A stretch of DNA of 64,000 nt from Calliopsis andreniformis (GCF_051401765.1 NW_027480464.1:2480001-2544000); one strand, 5' to 3'; shown: positions 26,296-40,281, counted from the stretch's first letter. Numbers and translations: made by a program. The notes: a model not told the origin generated them from the letters alone.

Positions 26296-27593
26296 TCCTC
26301 ATTCTTCAATCCTCAATACCCAATCCTCAATCTTCAATCCTCAATCCTCAATCCTCAATTCTCAATCCTCAATCCTCAGTCCTCATTCCTCAAACCTCAA
26401 TCCTCAACCCACAGCCCTCATCCTCAATCTTAAATCCTCAATCGTCAATCCTCAATCTTCAACCCTCAATACTCAATCTTCAATCCTCAATCCACAGTCC
26501 ACAATCTGCAATCCTCAATGCACAATCCTCAATCCTCAATCCTCAGTCCTCAATCCTCAATCCTCAATCCTCAGACCTCAATCCTCAACCGTCAGTCCTC
26601 GTCCTCAAACCTCAAACCCCAATCCTCAATCCTCAATCTTCAATCATCAATACTCTATCTTCAATCCTCAATCCGCAATCCTCAATCCTTAATCCTCAAT
26701 CCTCAATATTCAACGCACAACCCTCAGCCATCAATCCTCAATCCTCAATCCTCAATCCTCAATCCTCAGTCCTCAAACGTCAATCCTGAATCCTCAAACC
26801 TGAATCCTTAATCTTCACCAATAAGTCCTCAACAATCAATTGTCAATCCTCAATCCTCAATAGAATATCCTGAATTCACAGTTTTCGATACTCAATCCCC
26901 ATTCTTCAATCTTCAAATCTCAATCCACAAACATCAATCCTCATCACGCAACCCTCAACACTCAGTCCTCAATCTTCAATCCACAATCCTCAATCCTCAA
27001 TCTTCAATCCTCAGTACTCAATCTTCAATCCTCAATCCTCAATTCTCAATCCTCAATGCTCAATACTCAATCGTCAATCCACAGTCCTCAATCCCCAATC
27101 CTCAATCTTCAATACTCAATCCTCAATCCTCAATCCTCAATCCTCAATCTTCAATCCTCAATACTCAATCTTCAATCATCAATCCTCAATCCTCAATCCT
27201 CAATCCTCAATCCTCAATCCTCAATCTTCAATCCTCAATACTCAAACTGCAATCCTCAGTCCTCAGTCCTCACTCCTCAATTCTCATTCTTCAATCCTCA
27301 ATACCGAATCCTCAATCTTCAATCCTCAATCCACAATCCTCAATTCTCAATCCACGATCCTCAATCCTCAGACTTCAAACACCAATACTCAACCCTCAGT
27401 CCTCGTCCTCAATCCGCAACCCCCAATCCTCAATCCTCAATCTTCAATCATTAATATTCAATACTCAATCCTCAATTCTCAGTCCTCAATCCTCAATCTT
27501 CAATCCTCAATACTCAATCTTCAATCCTCAATCCTCAATCCTCAATCTTCAATCCTCAATACTGAATCTTCTATCCTCAATCTCCAATCCTCA
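26261..27593 (+). repeat. Rearranged partial unit with a second III cassette
   Basis: Begins at the switch near 26255 with sequence like 20770-20930, so cassette I itself is missing. It then runs through a TCGTCC landmark to a III cassette at 26829 and on to 27450 in the usual order. It resembles the units at 36.1-37.1 and 39.9-40.9 kb more than the 5.15-kb units, sharing TTAATCT before III. Confidence 0.75.
26829..26968 (+). repeat. Landmark cassette, type III
   Basis: Type III with h9 TCGATAC and h12 TCAATCT, the version found in the 36-44 kb units. No type I lies upstream at the usual distance. Confidence 0.87.
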
Positions 27594-28823
27594 ATGTTCA
27601 ATCCGCAATACCCAATCCTCAACCCTCAACACTCAGTCCCCAATCCTCAATATTCAATCCTCAATCCTCAGACTTCAAACACCAATACTGAACCCTCAGT
27701 CCTCGTCCTCAATCCACAACCCTCAGTCCTCAATCCACAATCCTCAACGGTCAATGCTCAATACTCAATCTTCAATGCTCATTACTCAATCCTCAATCCT
27801 CAATTCTCAATCCTCAATCGTCAACCTTCAATCCTCAATACTCAATCTTCAATCCTCAATCCTCAATGTTCAATCCTCAATACCCAATCTTCAGTCTTCA
27901 ATCCTCAATCCTCAATCCTCAATCCTCAATCCTCAATACTCAGTCCTCAATTCTCAGGCTTCAATCCTCAATACTCAATCTTCAATCCTCAATCCTCAAT
28001 CCTCAATCCTCAATCTTCAATCCTCAATACTGAATCTTCAATGCTCAATCCTCAATCCTCAATCCTCAATCCTCAATCACCTATCCTCAACACCCAATCC
28101 TCAACCTTCAATCCTCTATGTTCAATCCGCAATACCCAATCCTCAATCTTCAACCCTCAACCCTCAATCCTCAATCCTCAATCCTCAATCCTCAATCCTC
28201 AATCCTCAATATTCAATCCTCAATACTCAATCTGCAATCCTCAATCCTCAATCCCCAATCCTCAATCCTCAATCTTCAATCCTCAATACTCAATCTTCAA
28301 TCATCAATCCTCAATCCTCAATCCTCAATCCTCAATCCTCAATCCTCAATCTTCAATCCTCAATACTCAAACTGCAATCCTCAGTCCTCAGTCCTCACTC
28401 CTCAATTCTCATTCTTCAATCCTCAATACCGAATCCTCAATCTTCAATCCTCAATCCACAATCCTCAATTCTCAATCCACAATCCTCAATCCTCAGACTT
28501 CAAACACCAATACTCAACCCTCAGTCCTCGTCCTCAATCCGCAACCCTCAATCCTCAATCCTCAATCTTCAATCATTAATATTCAATCTTCAATCCTCAA
28601 TCCTCAATCCTCAATCCTCAACTCTCAACCCTCAATGTTCAATCCTCAATACCCAATCCTCAGTCTTCAATCCTCAATCCCCAATCCTCAATCCTCAATC
28701 CTCAATTCTCAGTCCTCAATCCTCAATCTTCAATCCTCAATACTCAATCTTCAATCCTCAATCCTCAATCCTCAATCTTCAATCCTCAATACTGAATCTT
28801 CTATCCTCAATCTCCAATCCTCA
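27594..28823 (+). repeat. 1,230-bp tandem repeat, copy 1
   Basis: Starts at a TGTTCAATCCGC mark and runs through the TCAGACT landmark at 27669. The same marks recur 1,230 bases later (28824, 28899). 1,230 is 176 x 7 minus 2, fitting two hexamers per copy. No landmark cassette lies inside. Confidence 0.82.
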
Positions 28824-30008
28824 ATGTTCAATCCGCAATACCCAATCCTCAACCCTCAACACTCAGTCCCCAATCCTCAATATTCAATCCTCAATCCTCA
28901 GACTTCAAACACCAATACTGAACCCTCAGTCCTCGTCCTCAATCCACAACCCTCAGTCCTCAATCCACAATCCTCAACGGTCAATGCTCAATACTCAATC
29001 TTCAATGCTCATTACTCAATCCTCAATCCTCAATTCTCAATCCTCAATCGTCAACCTTCAATCCTCAATACTCAATCTTCAATCCTCAATCCTCAATGTT
29101 CAATCCTCAATACCCAATCTTCAGTCTTCAATCCTCAATCCTCAATCCTCAATCCTCAATCCTCAATACTCAGTCCTCAATTCTCAGGCTTCAATCCTCA
29201 ATACTCAATCTTCAATCCTCAATCCTCAATCCTCAATCCTCAATCTTCAATCCTCAATACTGAATCTTCAATGCTCAATCCTCAATCCTCAATCCTCAAT
29301 CCTCAATCACCTATCCTCAACACCCAATCCTCAACCTTCAATCCTCTATGTTCAATCCGCAATACCCAATCCTCAATCTTCAACCCTCAACCCTCAATCC
29401 TCAATCCTCAATCCTCAATCCTCAATCCTCAATCCTCAATCCTCAATATTCAATCCTCAATACTCAATCTGCAATCCTCAGTCCTCAGTCCTCACTCCTC
29501 AATCCTCATTCTTCAATCCTCAATACCGAATCCTCAGTCTTCAATCCTCAATCCTCAGTCCTCAATTCTCAATCCACAATCCTCAATCCTCAGACTTCAA
29601 ACACCAATACTGAACCCTCAGTCCTCGTCCTCAATCCACAACCCTCAATCCTCGATCCTCAATCTTCAATCATTAATATTCAATCTTCAATCTTCAATCC
29701 TCAATCCTCAATCCTCAACCCTCAATCCTCAACGTTCAATCCTCAATCCCCAATCCTCAGTCTTCCACCCTCAATCCTCAATACTCAATCCTCAATCCTC
29801 AATACTCCGTCCTCAATCCTCAATCTTCCATCCTCTATACTCAATCCTCAATCCTCATTCCTCAATCCTCAATCTTCAATGCTCAATCTTCAATCCTCAA
29901 TCCTCAATTCTCAATCCTCAATCCTCAATCCTCAATCCTCAATCCTCAGTCCTCAAATCTCAATCCTGAATCCCCGATACTGAATCCTCAATATTCAGCC
30001 CTCAGTCC
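28824..30008 (+). repeat. 1,230-bp tandem repeat, partial copy 2, and link to I'
   Basis: Matches copy 1 to about 29470. There copy 1 continues with TCAATCC units after GCAATCC while this copy continues with TCAGTCC units. The remainder resembles 31.4-31.9 kb and leads into the I' cassette at 30009. Confidence 0.8.
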
Positions 30009-30148
30009 TCTACAATCAGTTGTCAATCCTCAATCCTCAATAGAATATCATTAGTTCACAGTTTTCATTACTCAATACTCAATCTGCAATCTTCAAATCT
30101 CTATCCACAAACATCAATTCTCATCACTCAACCCTCAACACTCAGTCC
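30009..30148 (+). repeat. Landmark cassette, type I'
   Basis: I' with h7 TTAGTTC, preceded by an ATTCAGCCC variant. GATCATT follows near 30230 but GGATCC does not. Confidence 0.88.
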
Positions 30149-31916
30149 CCAATCGTCAATATTCAATCCTCAGTCCTCAATCCTCAATCCACAATCCTCA
30201 ACGTTCAATCCTCAATACTCAATCTTCAATGATCATTCCTCAATCCTCAATCCTCAATCCTCAATCCTCAATCTTCAATCCTCAATACTCAAACTGCAAT
30301 CCTCAGTCCTCAGTCCTCACTCCTCAATTCTCATTCTTCAATCCTCAATACCGAATCCTCAATCTTCAATCCTCAATCCACAATCCTCAATTCTCAATCC
30401 ACAATCCTCAATCCTCAGACTTCAAACACCAATACTCAACCCTCAGTCCTCGTCCTCAATCCGCAACCCTCAATCCTCAATCCTCAATCTTCAATCATTA
30501 ATATTCAATCTTCAATCCTCAATCCTCAATCCTCAATCCTCAACTCTCAACCCTCAATGTTCAATCCTCAATACCCAATCCTCAGTCTTCAATCCTCAAT
30601 CCCCAATCCTCAATCCTCAATCCTCAATTCTCAGTCCTCAATCCTCAATCTTCAATCCTCAATACTCAATCTTCAATCCTCAATCCTCAATCCTCACTCT
30701 TCAATCCTCAATACTGAATCTTCTATCCTCAATCTCCAATCCTCAATGTTCAATCCGCAATACCCAATCCTCAACCCTCAACACTCAGTCCCCAATCCTC
30801 AATATTCAATCCTCAATCCTCAGACTTCAAACACCAATACTGAACCCTCAGTCCTCGTCCTCAATCCACAACCCTCAGTCCTCAATCCACAATCCTCAAC
30901 GGTCAATGCTCAATACTCAATCTTCAATGCTCATTACTCAATCCTCAATCCTCAATTCTCAATCCTCAATCGTCAACCTTCATTCCTCAATACTCAATCT
31001 TCAATCCTCAATCCTCAATGTTCAATCCTCAATACCCAATCTTCAGTCTTCAATCCTCAATCCTTAATCCTCAATCCTCAATCCTCAATACTCAGTCCTC
31101 AATTCTCAGGCTTCAATCCTCAATACTCAATCTTCAATCCTCAATCCTCAATCCTCAATCCTCAATCTTCAATCCTCAATACTGAATCTTCAATGCTCAA
31201 TCCTCAATCCTCAATCCTCAATCCTCAATCACCTATCCTCAACACCCAATCCTCAACCTTCAATCCTCTATGTTCAATCCGCAATACCCAATCCTCAATC
31301 TTCAACCCTCAACCCTCAATCCTCAATCCTCAATCCTCAATCCTCAATCCTCAATCCTCAATATTCAATCCTCAATACTCAATCTGCAATCCTCAGTCCT
31401 CAGTCCTCACTCCTCAATCCTCATTCTTCAATCCTCAATACCGAGTCCTCAGTCTTCAATCCTCAATCCTCAGTCCTCAATTCTCAATCCACAATCCTCA
31501 ATCCTCAGACTTCAAACACCAATACTGAACCCTCAGTCCTCGTCCTCAATCCACAACCCACAATCCTCGATCCTCAATCTTCAATCATTAATATTCAATC
31601 TTCAATCTTCAATCCTCAATCCTCAATCCTCAACCCTCAATCCTCAACGTTCAATCCTCAATCCCCAATCCTCAGTCTTCCACCCTCAATCCTCAATACT
31701 CAATCCTCAATCCTCAATACTCCGTCCTCAATCCTCAATCTTCAATCCTCTATACTCAATCCTCAATCCTCATTCCTCAATCCTCAATCTTCAATGCTCA
31801 ATCTTCAATCCTCAATCCTCAATTCTCAATCCTCAATCCTCAATCCTCAATCCTCAGTCCTCAAACCTCAATCCTGAATCCCCGATACTGAATCCTCAAT
31901 CTTCAGCCCTCAGTCC
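30009..31916 (+). repeat. I' to I' block (1,908 bp)
   Basis: Opens with I' at 30009. The downstream flank switches after the GATCATT mark near 30230 into the flank that usually precedes the TGTTCAATCCTC mark (30557). It then carries the TGAACCC-type landmark and ends at another I'. GGATCC, which follows I' elsewhere, is absent here because of the switch. Confidence 0.75.
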
Positions 31917-32056
31917 TCTACAATCAGGTGTCAATCCTCAATCCTCAATAGAATATCATTAGTTCACAGTTTTCATTACTCAATACTCAATCTGCAATCT
32001 TCAAATCTCTATCCACAAACATCAATTCTCATCACTCAACCCTCAACACTCAGTCC
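31917..32056 (+). repeat. Landmark cassette, type I'
   Basis: I' with private h2 TCAGGTG (others TCAGTTG), 1,908 bases after the previous I'. GGATCC follows at 32317. Confidence 0.88.
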
Positions 32057-33153
32057 CCAATCGTCAATATTCAATCCTCAGTCCTCAATCCTCAATCCAC
32101 AATCCTCAACGTTCAATCCTCAATACTCAATCTTCAATGATCATTCCTCAATCCTCAATCCTCAATTCTCAATCCTCGATCGTCAATCTTCAATCCTCAA
32201 TCCTCAATCCTCAATCCTCAATCCTCAATCCTCAATCTTCAATCCTCAATACTCAAACTGCAATCCTCAATCCTCAGTCTTCACTCCTCAATTCTCATTC
32301 TTCAATCCTCAATACCGGATCCTCAATCTTCAATCCTCAATCCACAATCCTCAATTCTCAATCCACAATCCTCAATCCTCAGACTTCAAACACCAATACT
32401 CAACCCTGAGTCCTCGTCCTCAATCCGCAACCCTCAATCCTCAATCCTCAATCTTCAATCATCAATATTCAATCTTCAATCCTCAATCCTCAATCCTCAA
32501 TCCTCAATACTCAATCCACAATCCTCAATTCTCAATCGTCAATGCTCAATACTCAATCGTCAATCCTCAAACCCCAATCCTCAATCTTCAATCCTCAATC
32601 CTCAATCCCCAATCCTCAATCCTCAATCTTCAATCCTCAATACTCAATCTTCAATCCTCAGTCCTCAATACTCAATCCTCAATCCTCAATCCTCAATCCT
32701 CAACCTTCAATCCTCAATACTCAAACTGCAATCCTCAACCCTCAGTCCTCACTCCTCAATCCTCATTCTTCAATCCTCAATACCGAATCCTCAATCTTCA
32801 ATCCTCAATCCTCAATCTTCAATTCTCAAACCTCAATCCTCAATCCTCAGACTTCAAACACAAATACTCAACCCTCCGTTCTCGTCCTCAATCCACAACC
32901 CTCAATCCTCAATCCTCAATCTTCAATCATTAATGTTCAATCTTCAATCTTCAATCCTCAATCCTCAATCCTCAACCCTCAATCCTCAACGTTCAATCCT
33001 CAATACCCAATCCTCAGTCTTCCACCCTCAATCCTCAATACTCAATCCTCAATCCTCAATACTCAGTCCTCAATCCTCAATCTTCAATCCTCAGTCCTCA
33101 AACCTCAATCCTGAATCCTCAATCCTGAATCCTCAATCTTGAGCCCTCAGTCC
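31917..33153 (+). repeat. I' to I block (1,237 bp)
   Basis: Same arrangement and length as 19141-20377: I', GATCATT mark, GGATCC (32317), AAACCCC mark, CACAAATAC landmark, TTGAGCC, then cassette I. It matches 38.33-39.35 kb at offset 6,192. Confidence 0.85.
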
Positions 33154-33293
33154 TCTACAATCAGTTGTCAATCCTCAATCCTCAATAGAATATCATCAAT
33201 TCACAGTTTTCATTACTCAATACTCAATCTGCAATCTTCAAATCTCTATCCACAAACATCAATTCTCATCACTCAGCCCTCAACACTCAGTCC
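33154..33293 (+). repeat. Landmark cassette, type I
   Basis: Type I with h18 TCAGCCC instead of TCAACCC, a change shared with 39346 and 43469 and therefore a lineage mark. Confidence 0.89.
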
Positions 33294-35537
33294 CCTGTCC
33301 TCAATATTCAATCCTGAATCCTCAATCCTCAATCCACAATCCTCAACGTTCAATCCTCAATACTCAATTTTCAATGCTCATTCCTCAATCCTCAATCCTC
33401 AATTCTCAATCCTCAATCGTCAATCGTCAATCTTCAATACTCAACCTTCAATCTTCAATCCTCAATCCTCGGTCCTCAATCCTCAATCGTCAATCTCCAA
33501 TCCTGAATACTCAATCTTCAATACTCAATCCTCAATCCTCAATCCTCAATCCTCACTCCTCATTCTTCAATCCTCAATCCTCAATCCTCAATCCTCAATC
33601 CTCAATCCTCAATCTTCAATCCTCAATACTCAAACTGCAATCCTCAGTCCTCAGTCCTCACTCCTCAATTCTCATTCTTCAATCCTCAATACCGAATCCT
33701 CAATCTTCAATCCTCAATCCACAATCCTCACTTCTCAATCCACAATCCTCAATCCTCAGACTTCAAACACCAATACTCAACCCTCAGTCCTCGTCCTCAA
33801 TCCGCAACCCTCAATCCTCAATCCTCAATCTTCAATCATTAATATTCAATCTTCAATCCTCAATCCTCAATCCTCAATCCTCAACTCTCAACCCTCAATG
33901 TTCAATCCTCAATACCCAATCCTCAGTCTTCAATCCTCAATCCCCAATCCTCAATCCTCAATCCTCAATTCTCAGTCCTCAATCCTCAATCTTCAAACCT
34001 CAATACTCAATCTTCAATCCTCAATCCTCAATCCTCAATCTTCAATCCTCAATACTGAATCTTCTATCCTCAATCTCCAATCCTCAATGTTCAATCCGCA
34101 ATACCCAATCCTCAACCCTCAACACTCAGTCCCCAATCCTCAATATTCAATCCTCAATCCTCAGACTTCAAACACCAATACTGAACCCTCAGTCCTCGTC
34201 CTCAATCCACAACCCTCAGTCCTCAATCCACAATCCTCAACGGTCAATGCTCAATACTCAATCTTCAATGCTCATTCCTCAATCCTCAATCCTCAATTCT
34301 CAATCCTCAATCGTCAACCTTCAATCCTCAATACTCAATCTTCAATCCTCAATCCTCAATGTTCAATCCTCAATACCCAATCTTCAGTCTTCAATCCTCA
34401 ATCCTCAATCCTCAATCCTCAATCCTCAATACTCAGTCCTCAATTCTCAGGCTTCAATCCTCAATACTCAATCTTCAATCCTCAATCCTCAATCCTCAAT
34501 CCTCAATCTTCAATCCTCAATACTGAATCTTCAATGCTCAATCCTCAATCCTCAATCCTCAATCCTCAATCACCTATCCTCAACACCCAATCCTCAACCT
34601 TCAATCCTCTATGTTCAATCCGCAATACCCAATCCTCAATCTTCAACCCTCAACCCTCAATCCTCAATCCTCAATCCTCAATCCTCAATCCTCAATCCTC
34701 AATATTCAATCCTCAATACTCAATCTGCAATCCTCAGTCCTCAGTCCTCACTCCTCAATCCTCATTCTTCAATCCTCAATACCGAATCCTCAGTCTTCAA
34801 TCCTCAATCCTCAGTCCTCAATTCTCAATCCTCAATCCTCAATCCTCAGACTTCAAACACCAATACTGAACCCTCAGTCCTCGTCCTCAATCCACAACCC
34901 TCAATCCTCGATCCTCAATCTTCAATCATTAATATTCAATCTTCAATCTTCAATCCTCAATCCTCAATCCTCAACCCTCAATCCTCAACGTTCAATCCTC
35001 AATCCCCAATCCTCAGTCTTCCACCCTCAATCCTCAATGCTCAATCCTCAATCCTCAATACTCCGTCCTCAATCCTCAATCTTCAATCCTCTAAACTCAA
35101 TCTTCAATCCTCAATCCTCAATACTTAATCCTCAATCTTCAATCCTCAATACTGAATCTTCAATCCTCAATCCTCAATCCTCATTCTTCAATCCTCAACA
35201 CCCAATCCTCAATCTTCAATCCTCAATGTTCAATCCGCAATACCCAATCCTCAATCTTCAATCCTCAACCCTCAATCCTCAATCCTCAATCCTCAATCCT
35301 CAATCTTCAATCATTAATGTTCAATCTTCAATCTTCAATCCTCAATCCTCAATCCTCAACCCTCAATCCTCAACGTTCAATCCTCAATACACAATCCTCA
35401 GTCTTCCACCCTCAATCCTCAATACTCAATCCTCAATCCTCAATACTCAGTCCTCAATCCTCAATCTTCAATCCTCAGTCCTCAAACCTCAATCCTGAAT
35501 CCTCAATCCTGAATCCTCAATCTTGAGCCCTCAGTCC
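33154..35537 (+). repeat. HOR series unit, 2,384 bp (no III)
   Basis: Starts with cassette I. About 400 bases on, it switches near 33570 to the flank that normally follows cassette III, so the III cassette is absent. It then has the TGAACCC landmark near 34180 and runs to TTGAGCC before the next I. Confidence 0.78.
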
Positions 35538-35677
35538 TCTACAATCAGTTGTCAATCCTCAATCCTCAATAGAATATCATCAATTCACAGTTTTCATTAC
35601 TCAATACTCAATCTGCAATCTTCAAATCTCTATCCACAAACATCAATTCTCATCACTCAACCCTCAACACTCAGTCC
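35538..35677 (+). repeat. Landmark cassette, type I
   Basis: Type I with h18 TCAACCC, followed by CCTGTCC. Lacks the TCAGCCC mark of its neighbours, so it is not a direct copy of 33154. Confidence 0.89.
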
Positions 35678-36473
35678 CCTGTCCTCAATATTCAATCCTG
35701 AATCCTCAATCCTCAATCCACAATCCTCAACGTTCAATCCTCAATACTCAATCTTCAATGCTCATTCCTCAATCCTCAATCCTCAATTCTCAATCCTCAA
35801 TCGTCAATCGTCAATCTTCAATACTCAACCTTCAATCCTCAATCCTCAATCCTCTGTCCTCAATCCTCAATCGTCAATCTCCAATCCTGAATACTCAATC
35901 TTCAATATTCAATCCTCAATCCTCAATCCTCAATCCTCACTCCTCATTCTTCAAACCTCAATACCCAATCCTCAATCTTCAATCCTCAATCCTCAATCCT
36001 CAATTCTCAATCCTCAATCCTCAGTCCTCAGTCCTCAAACCTCAATCCTCAAACCACAGCCCTCATCCTCAATCCTAAATCCTCAATCGTCAATCCTCAA
36101 TCTTCAACCCTCAATACTCAATCTTCAATCCTCAATCCTCAGTCCACAATCTGCAATCCTCAATGCACAATCCTCAATCCTCAATCCTCAGTCCTCAATC
36201 CTCAATCCTCAATCCTCAGACCTCAATCCTCAACCGTCAGTCCTCGTCCTCAAACCTCAAACCCCAATCCTCAATCCTCAATCTTCAATCATCAATACTC
36301 TATCTTCAATCCTCAATCCGCAATCCTCAATCCTCAATCCTCAATCCTCAATATTCAACGCACTACCCTCAGCCATCAATCCTCAATCCTCAATCCTCAA
36401 TCCTCAATCCTCAGTCCTCAAACGTCAATCCTGAATCCTCAAACCTGAATCCTTAATCTTCACCCATAAGTCC

Positions 36474-36613
36474 TCAACAATCAATTGTCAATCCTCAATC
36501 CTCAATAGAATATCCTGAATTCACAGTTTTCGATACTCAATCCCCATTCTTCAATCTTCAAATCTCAATCCACAAACATCAATCCTCATCACGCCACCCT
36601 CAACACTCAGTCC
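36474..36613 (+). repeat. Landmark cassette, type III
   Basis: Type III with h9 TCGATAC. Private change: h18 GCCACCC instead of GCAACCC. Confidence 0.87.
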
Positions 36614-38267
36614 TCAATCTTCAATCCACAATCCTCAATCCTCAATCTTCAATCCTCAGTACTCAATCTTCAATCCTCAATCCTCAATTCTCAATCCTCA
36701 ATGCTCAATACTCAATCGTCAATCATCAGTCCTCAATCCCCAATCCTCAATCTTCAATACTCAATCCTCAATCCTCAATCCTCAATCCTCAATCTTCAAT
36801 CCTCAATACTCAATCTTCAATCATCAATCCTCAATCCCCAATCCTCAATCCTCAATCCTCAATCCTCAATCTTCAATCCTCAATACTCAAACTGCAATCC
36901 TCAGTCCTCAGTCCTCACTCCTCAATTCTCATTCTTCAATCCTCAATACCGAATCCTCAATCTTCAATCCTCAATCCACAATCCTCAATTCTCAATCCAC
37001 AATCCTCAATCCTCAGACTTCAAACACCAATACTCAACCCTCAGTCCTCGTCCTCAATCTGCAACCCTCAATCCTCAATCCTCAATCTTCAATCATTAAT
37101 ATTCAATCTTCAATCCTCAATCCTCAATCCTCAATACTCAACTCTCAACCCTCAATGTTCAATCCTCAATACCCAATCCTCAGCCTTCAATCCTCAATCC
37201 CCAATCCTCAATCCTCAATCCTCAATTCTCAGTCCTCAATCCTCAATCTTCAATCCTCAATACTCAATCTTCAATCCTCAATCCTCAATCCTCAATCTTC
37301 AATCCTCAATACTGAATCTTCTATCCTCTATCTCCAATCCTCAATGTTCAATCCGCAATACCCAATCCTCAACCCTCAACACTCAGTCCCCAATCCTCAA
37401 TATTCAATCCTCAATCCTCAGACTTCAAACACCAATACTGAACCCTCAGTCCTCGTCCTCAATCCACAACCCTCAGTCCTCAATCCACAATCCTCAACGG
37501 TCAATGCTCAATACTCAATCTTCAATGCTCATTCCTCAATCCTCAATCCTCAATTCTCAATCCTCAATCGTCAACCTTCAATCCTCAATACTCAATCTTC
37601 AATCCTCAATCCTCAATGTTCAATCCTCAATACCCAATCTTCAGTCTTCAATCCTCAATCCTCAATCCTCAGTCCTCAATCCTCAATACTCAGTCCTCAA
37701 TTCTCAGGCTTCAATCCTCAATACTCAATCTTCAATCCTCAATCCTCAATCCTCAATCCTCAATCTTCAATCCTCAATACTGAATCTTCAATGCTCAATC
37801 CTCAATCCTCAATCCTCAATCCTCAATCACCTATCCTCAACACCCAATCCTCAACCTTCAATCCTCTATGTTCAATCCGCAATACCCAATCCTCAATCTT
37901 CAACCCTCAACCCTCAATCCTCAATCCTCAATCCTCAATCCTCAATCCTCAATCCTCAATATTCAATCCTCAGTACTCAATCTGCAATCCTCAGTCCTCA
38001 GTCCTCACTCCTCAATCCTCATTCTTCAATCCTCAATACCGAATCCTCAGTCTTCAATCCTCGATCCTCAGTCCTCAATTCTCAATCCTCAATCCTCAAT
38101 CCTCAGACTTCAAACACCAATACTGAACCCTCAGTCCTCGTCCTCAATCCACAACCCTCAATCCTCGATCCTCAATCTTCAATCATTAATATTCAATCTT
38201 CAATCTTCAATCCTCAATCCTCAATCCTCAACCCTCAATCCTCAACGTTCAATCCTCAATCCCCAAT

Positions 38268-38300
38268 CCTCAGTCTTCCATCCTCAATCCACAATCCTCA
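38268..38300 (+). other. Switch junction with loss of I' cassette
   Basis: A TTCCATCC context, normally followed by TCAATAC units, runs straight into the ACAATCC TCAACGT context that normally lies downstream of cassette I'. The I' cassette that precedes this context at 31917 has no equivalent here. Confidence 0.75.
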
Positions 38301-39345
38301 ACGTTCAATCCTCAATACTCAATCTTCAATGATCATTCCTCAATCCTCAATCCTCAATTCTCAATCCTCGATCGTCAATCTTCAATCCTCAATCCTCAAT
38401 CCTCAATCCTCAATCCTCAATCCTCAATCTTCAATCCTCAATACTCAAACTGCAATCCTCAATCCTCAGTCTTCACTCCTCAATTCTCATTCTTCAATCC
38501 TCAATACCGGATCCTCAATCTTCAATCCTCAATCCACAATCCTCAATTCTCAATCCACAATCCTCAATCCTCAGACTTCAAACACCAATACTCAACCCTG
38601 AGTCCTCGTCCTCAATCCGCAACCCTCAATCCTCAATCCTCAATCTTCAATCATCAATATTCAATCTTCAATCCTCAATCCTCAATCCTCAATCCTCAAT
38701 ACTCAATCCACAATCCTCAATTCTCAATCGTCAATGCTCAATACTCAATCGTCAATCCTCAAACCCCAATCCTCAATCTTCAATCCTCAATCCTCAATCC
38801 CCAATCCTCAATCCTCAATCTTCAATCCTCAATACTCAATCTTCAATCCTCAGTCCTCAATACTCAATCCTCAATCCTCAATCCTCAATCCTCAACCTTC
38901 AATCCTCAATACTCAAACTGCAATCCTCAACCCTCAGTCCTCACTCCTCAATCCTCATTCTTCAATCCTCAATACCGAATCCTCAATCTTCAATCCTCAA
39001 TCCTCAATCTTCAATTCTCAAACCTCAATCCTCAATCCTCAGACTTCAAACACAAATACTCAACCCTCAGTTCTCGTCCTCAATCCACAACCCTCAATCC
39101 TCAATCCTCAATCTTCAATCATTAATGTTCAATCTTCAATCTTCAATCCTCAATCCTCAATCCTCAACCCTCAATCCTCAACGTTCAATCCTCAATACCC
39201 AATCCTCAGTCTTCCACCCTCAATCCTCAATACTCAATCCTCAATCCTCAATACTCAGTCCTCAATCCTCAATCTTCAATCCTCAGTCCTCAAACCTCAA
39301 TCCTGAATCCTCAATCCTGAATCCTCAATCTTGAGCCCTCAGTCC

Positions 39346-39485
39346 TCTACAATCAGTTGTCAATCCTCAATCCTCAATAGAATATCATCAATTCACAGTT
39401 TTCATTACTCAATACTCAATCTGCAATCTTCAAATCTCTATCCACAAACATCAATTCTCATCACTCAGCCCTCAACACTCAGTCC
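39346..39485 (+). repeat. Landmark cassette, type I
   Basis: Type I with h18 TCAGCCC, offset 6,192 from 33154. Confidence 0.89.
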
Positions 39486-40281
39486 CCTGTCCTCAATATT
39501 CAATCCTGAATCCTCAATCCTCAATCCACAATCCTCAACGTTCAATCCTCAATACTCAATTTTCAATGCTCATTCCTCAATCCTCAATCCTCAATTCTCA
39601 ATCCTCAATCGTCAATCGTCAATCTTCAATACTCAACCTTCAATCTTCAATCCTCAATCCTCGGTCCTCAATCCTCAATCGTCAATCTCCAATCCTGAAT
39701 ACTCAATCTTCAATACTCAATCCTCAATCCTCAATCCTCAATCCTCACTCCTCATTCTTCAATCCTCAATACCCAATCCTCAATCTTCAATCCTCAATCC
39801 TCAATCCTCAATTCTCAATCCTCAATCCTCAGTCCTCAGTCCTCAAACCTCAATCCTCAACCCACAGCCCTCATCCTCAATCCTAAATCCTCAATCGTCA
39901 ATCCTCAATCTTCAACCCTCAATACTCAATCTTCAATCCTCAATCCTCAGTCCACAATCTGCAATCCTCAATGCACAATCCTCAATCCTCAATCCTCAGT
40001 CCTCAATCCTTAATCCTCAATCCTCAGACCTCAATCCTCAACCGTCAGTCCTCGTCCTCAAACCTCAAACCCCAATCCTCAATCCTCAATCTTCAATCAT
40101 CAATACTCTATCTTCAATCCTCAATCCGCAATCCTCAATCCTTAATCCTCAATCCTCAATATTCAACGCACAACCCTCAGCCATCAATCCTCAATCCTCA
40201 ATCCTCAATCCTCAATCCTCAGTCCTCAAACGTCAATCCTGAATCCTCAAACCTGAATCCTTAATCTTCACCCATAAGTCC

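Larger units (their letters stand above)
35538..39345 (+). repeat. HOR series unit, 3,808 bp
   Basis: Contains I (35538) and III (36474). It matches the next unit at offset 3,808 over most of its length. An I' cassette expected near 38.2 kb is missing, although the marks that follow I' (GATCATT near 38330, GGATCC at 38509) are present. 3,808 is exactly 544 x 7. Confidence 0.85.

Noticed and set aside
27594..29969. 791-codon + strand ORF and dozens of similar ORFs as genes
   Set aside because: The open frames follow from the 7-base unit lacking + strand stops in any frame. Overlapping frames give the same I-L-N-P-Q-S-S peptide, starts are chance ATG heptads (TCAATGC or TGTTC contexts), and ends are single-base heptad variants such as TTAATCC or TGAATCC.
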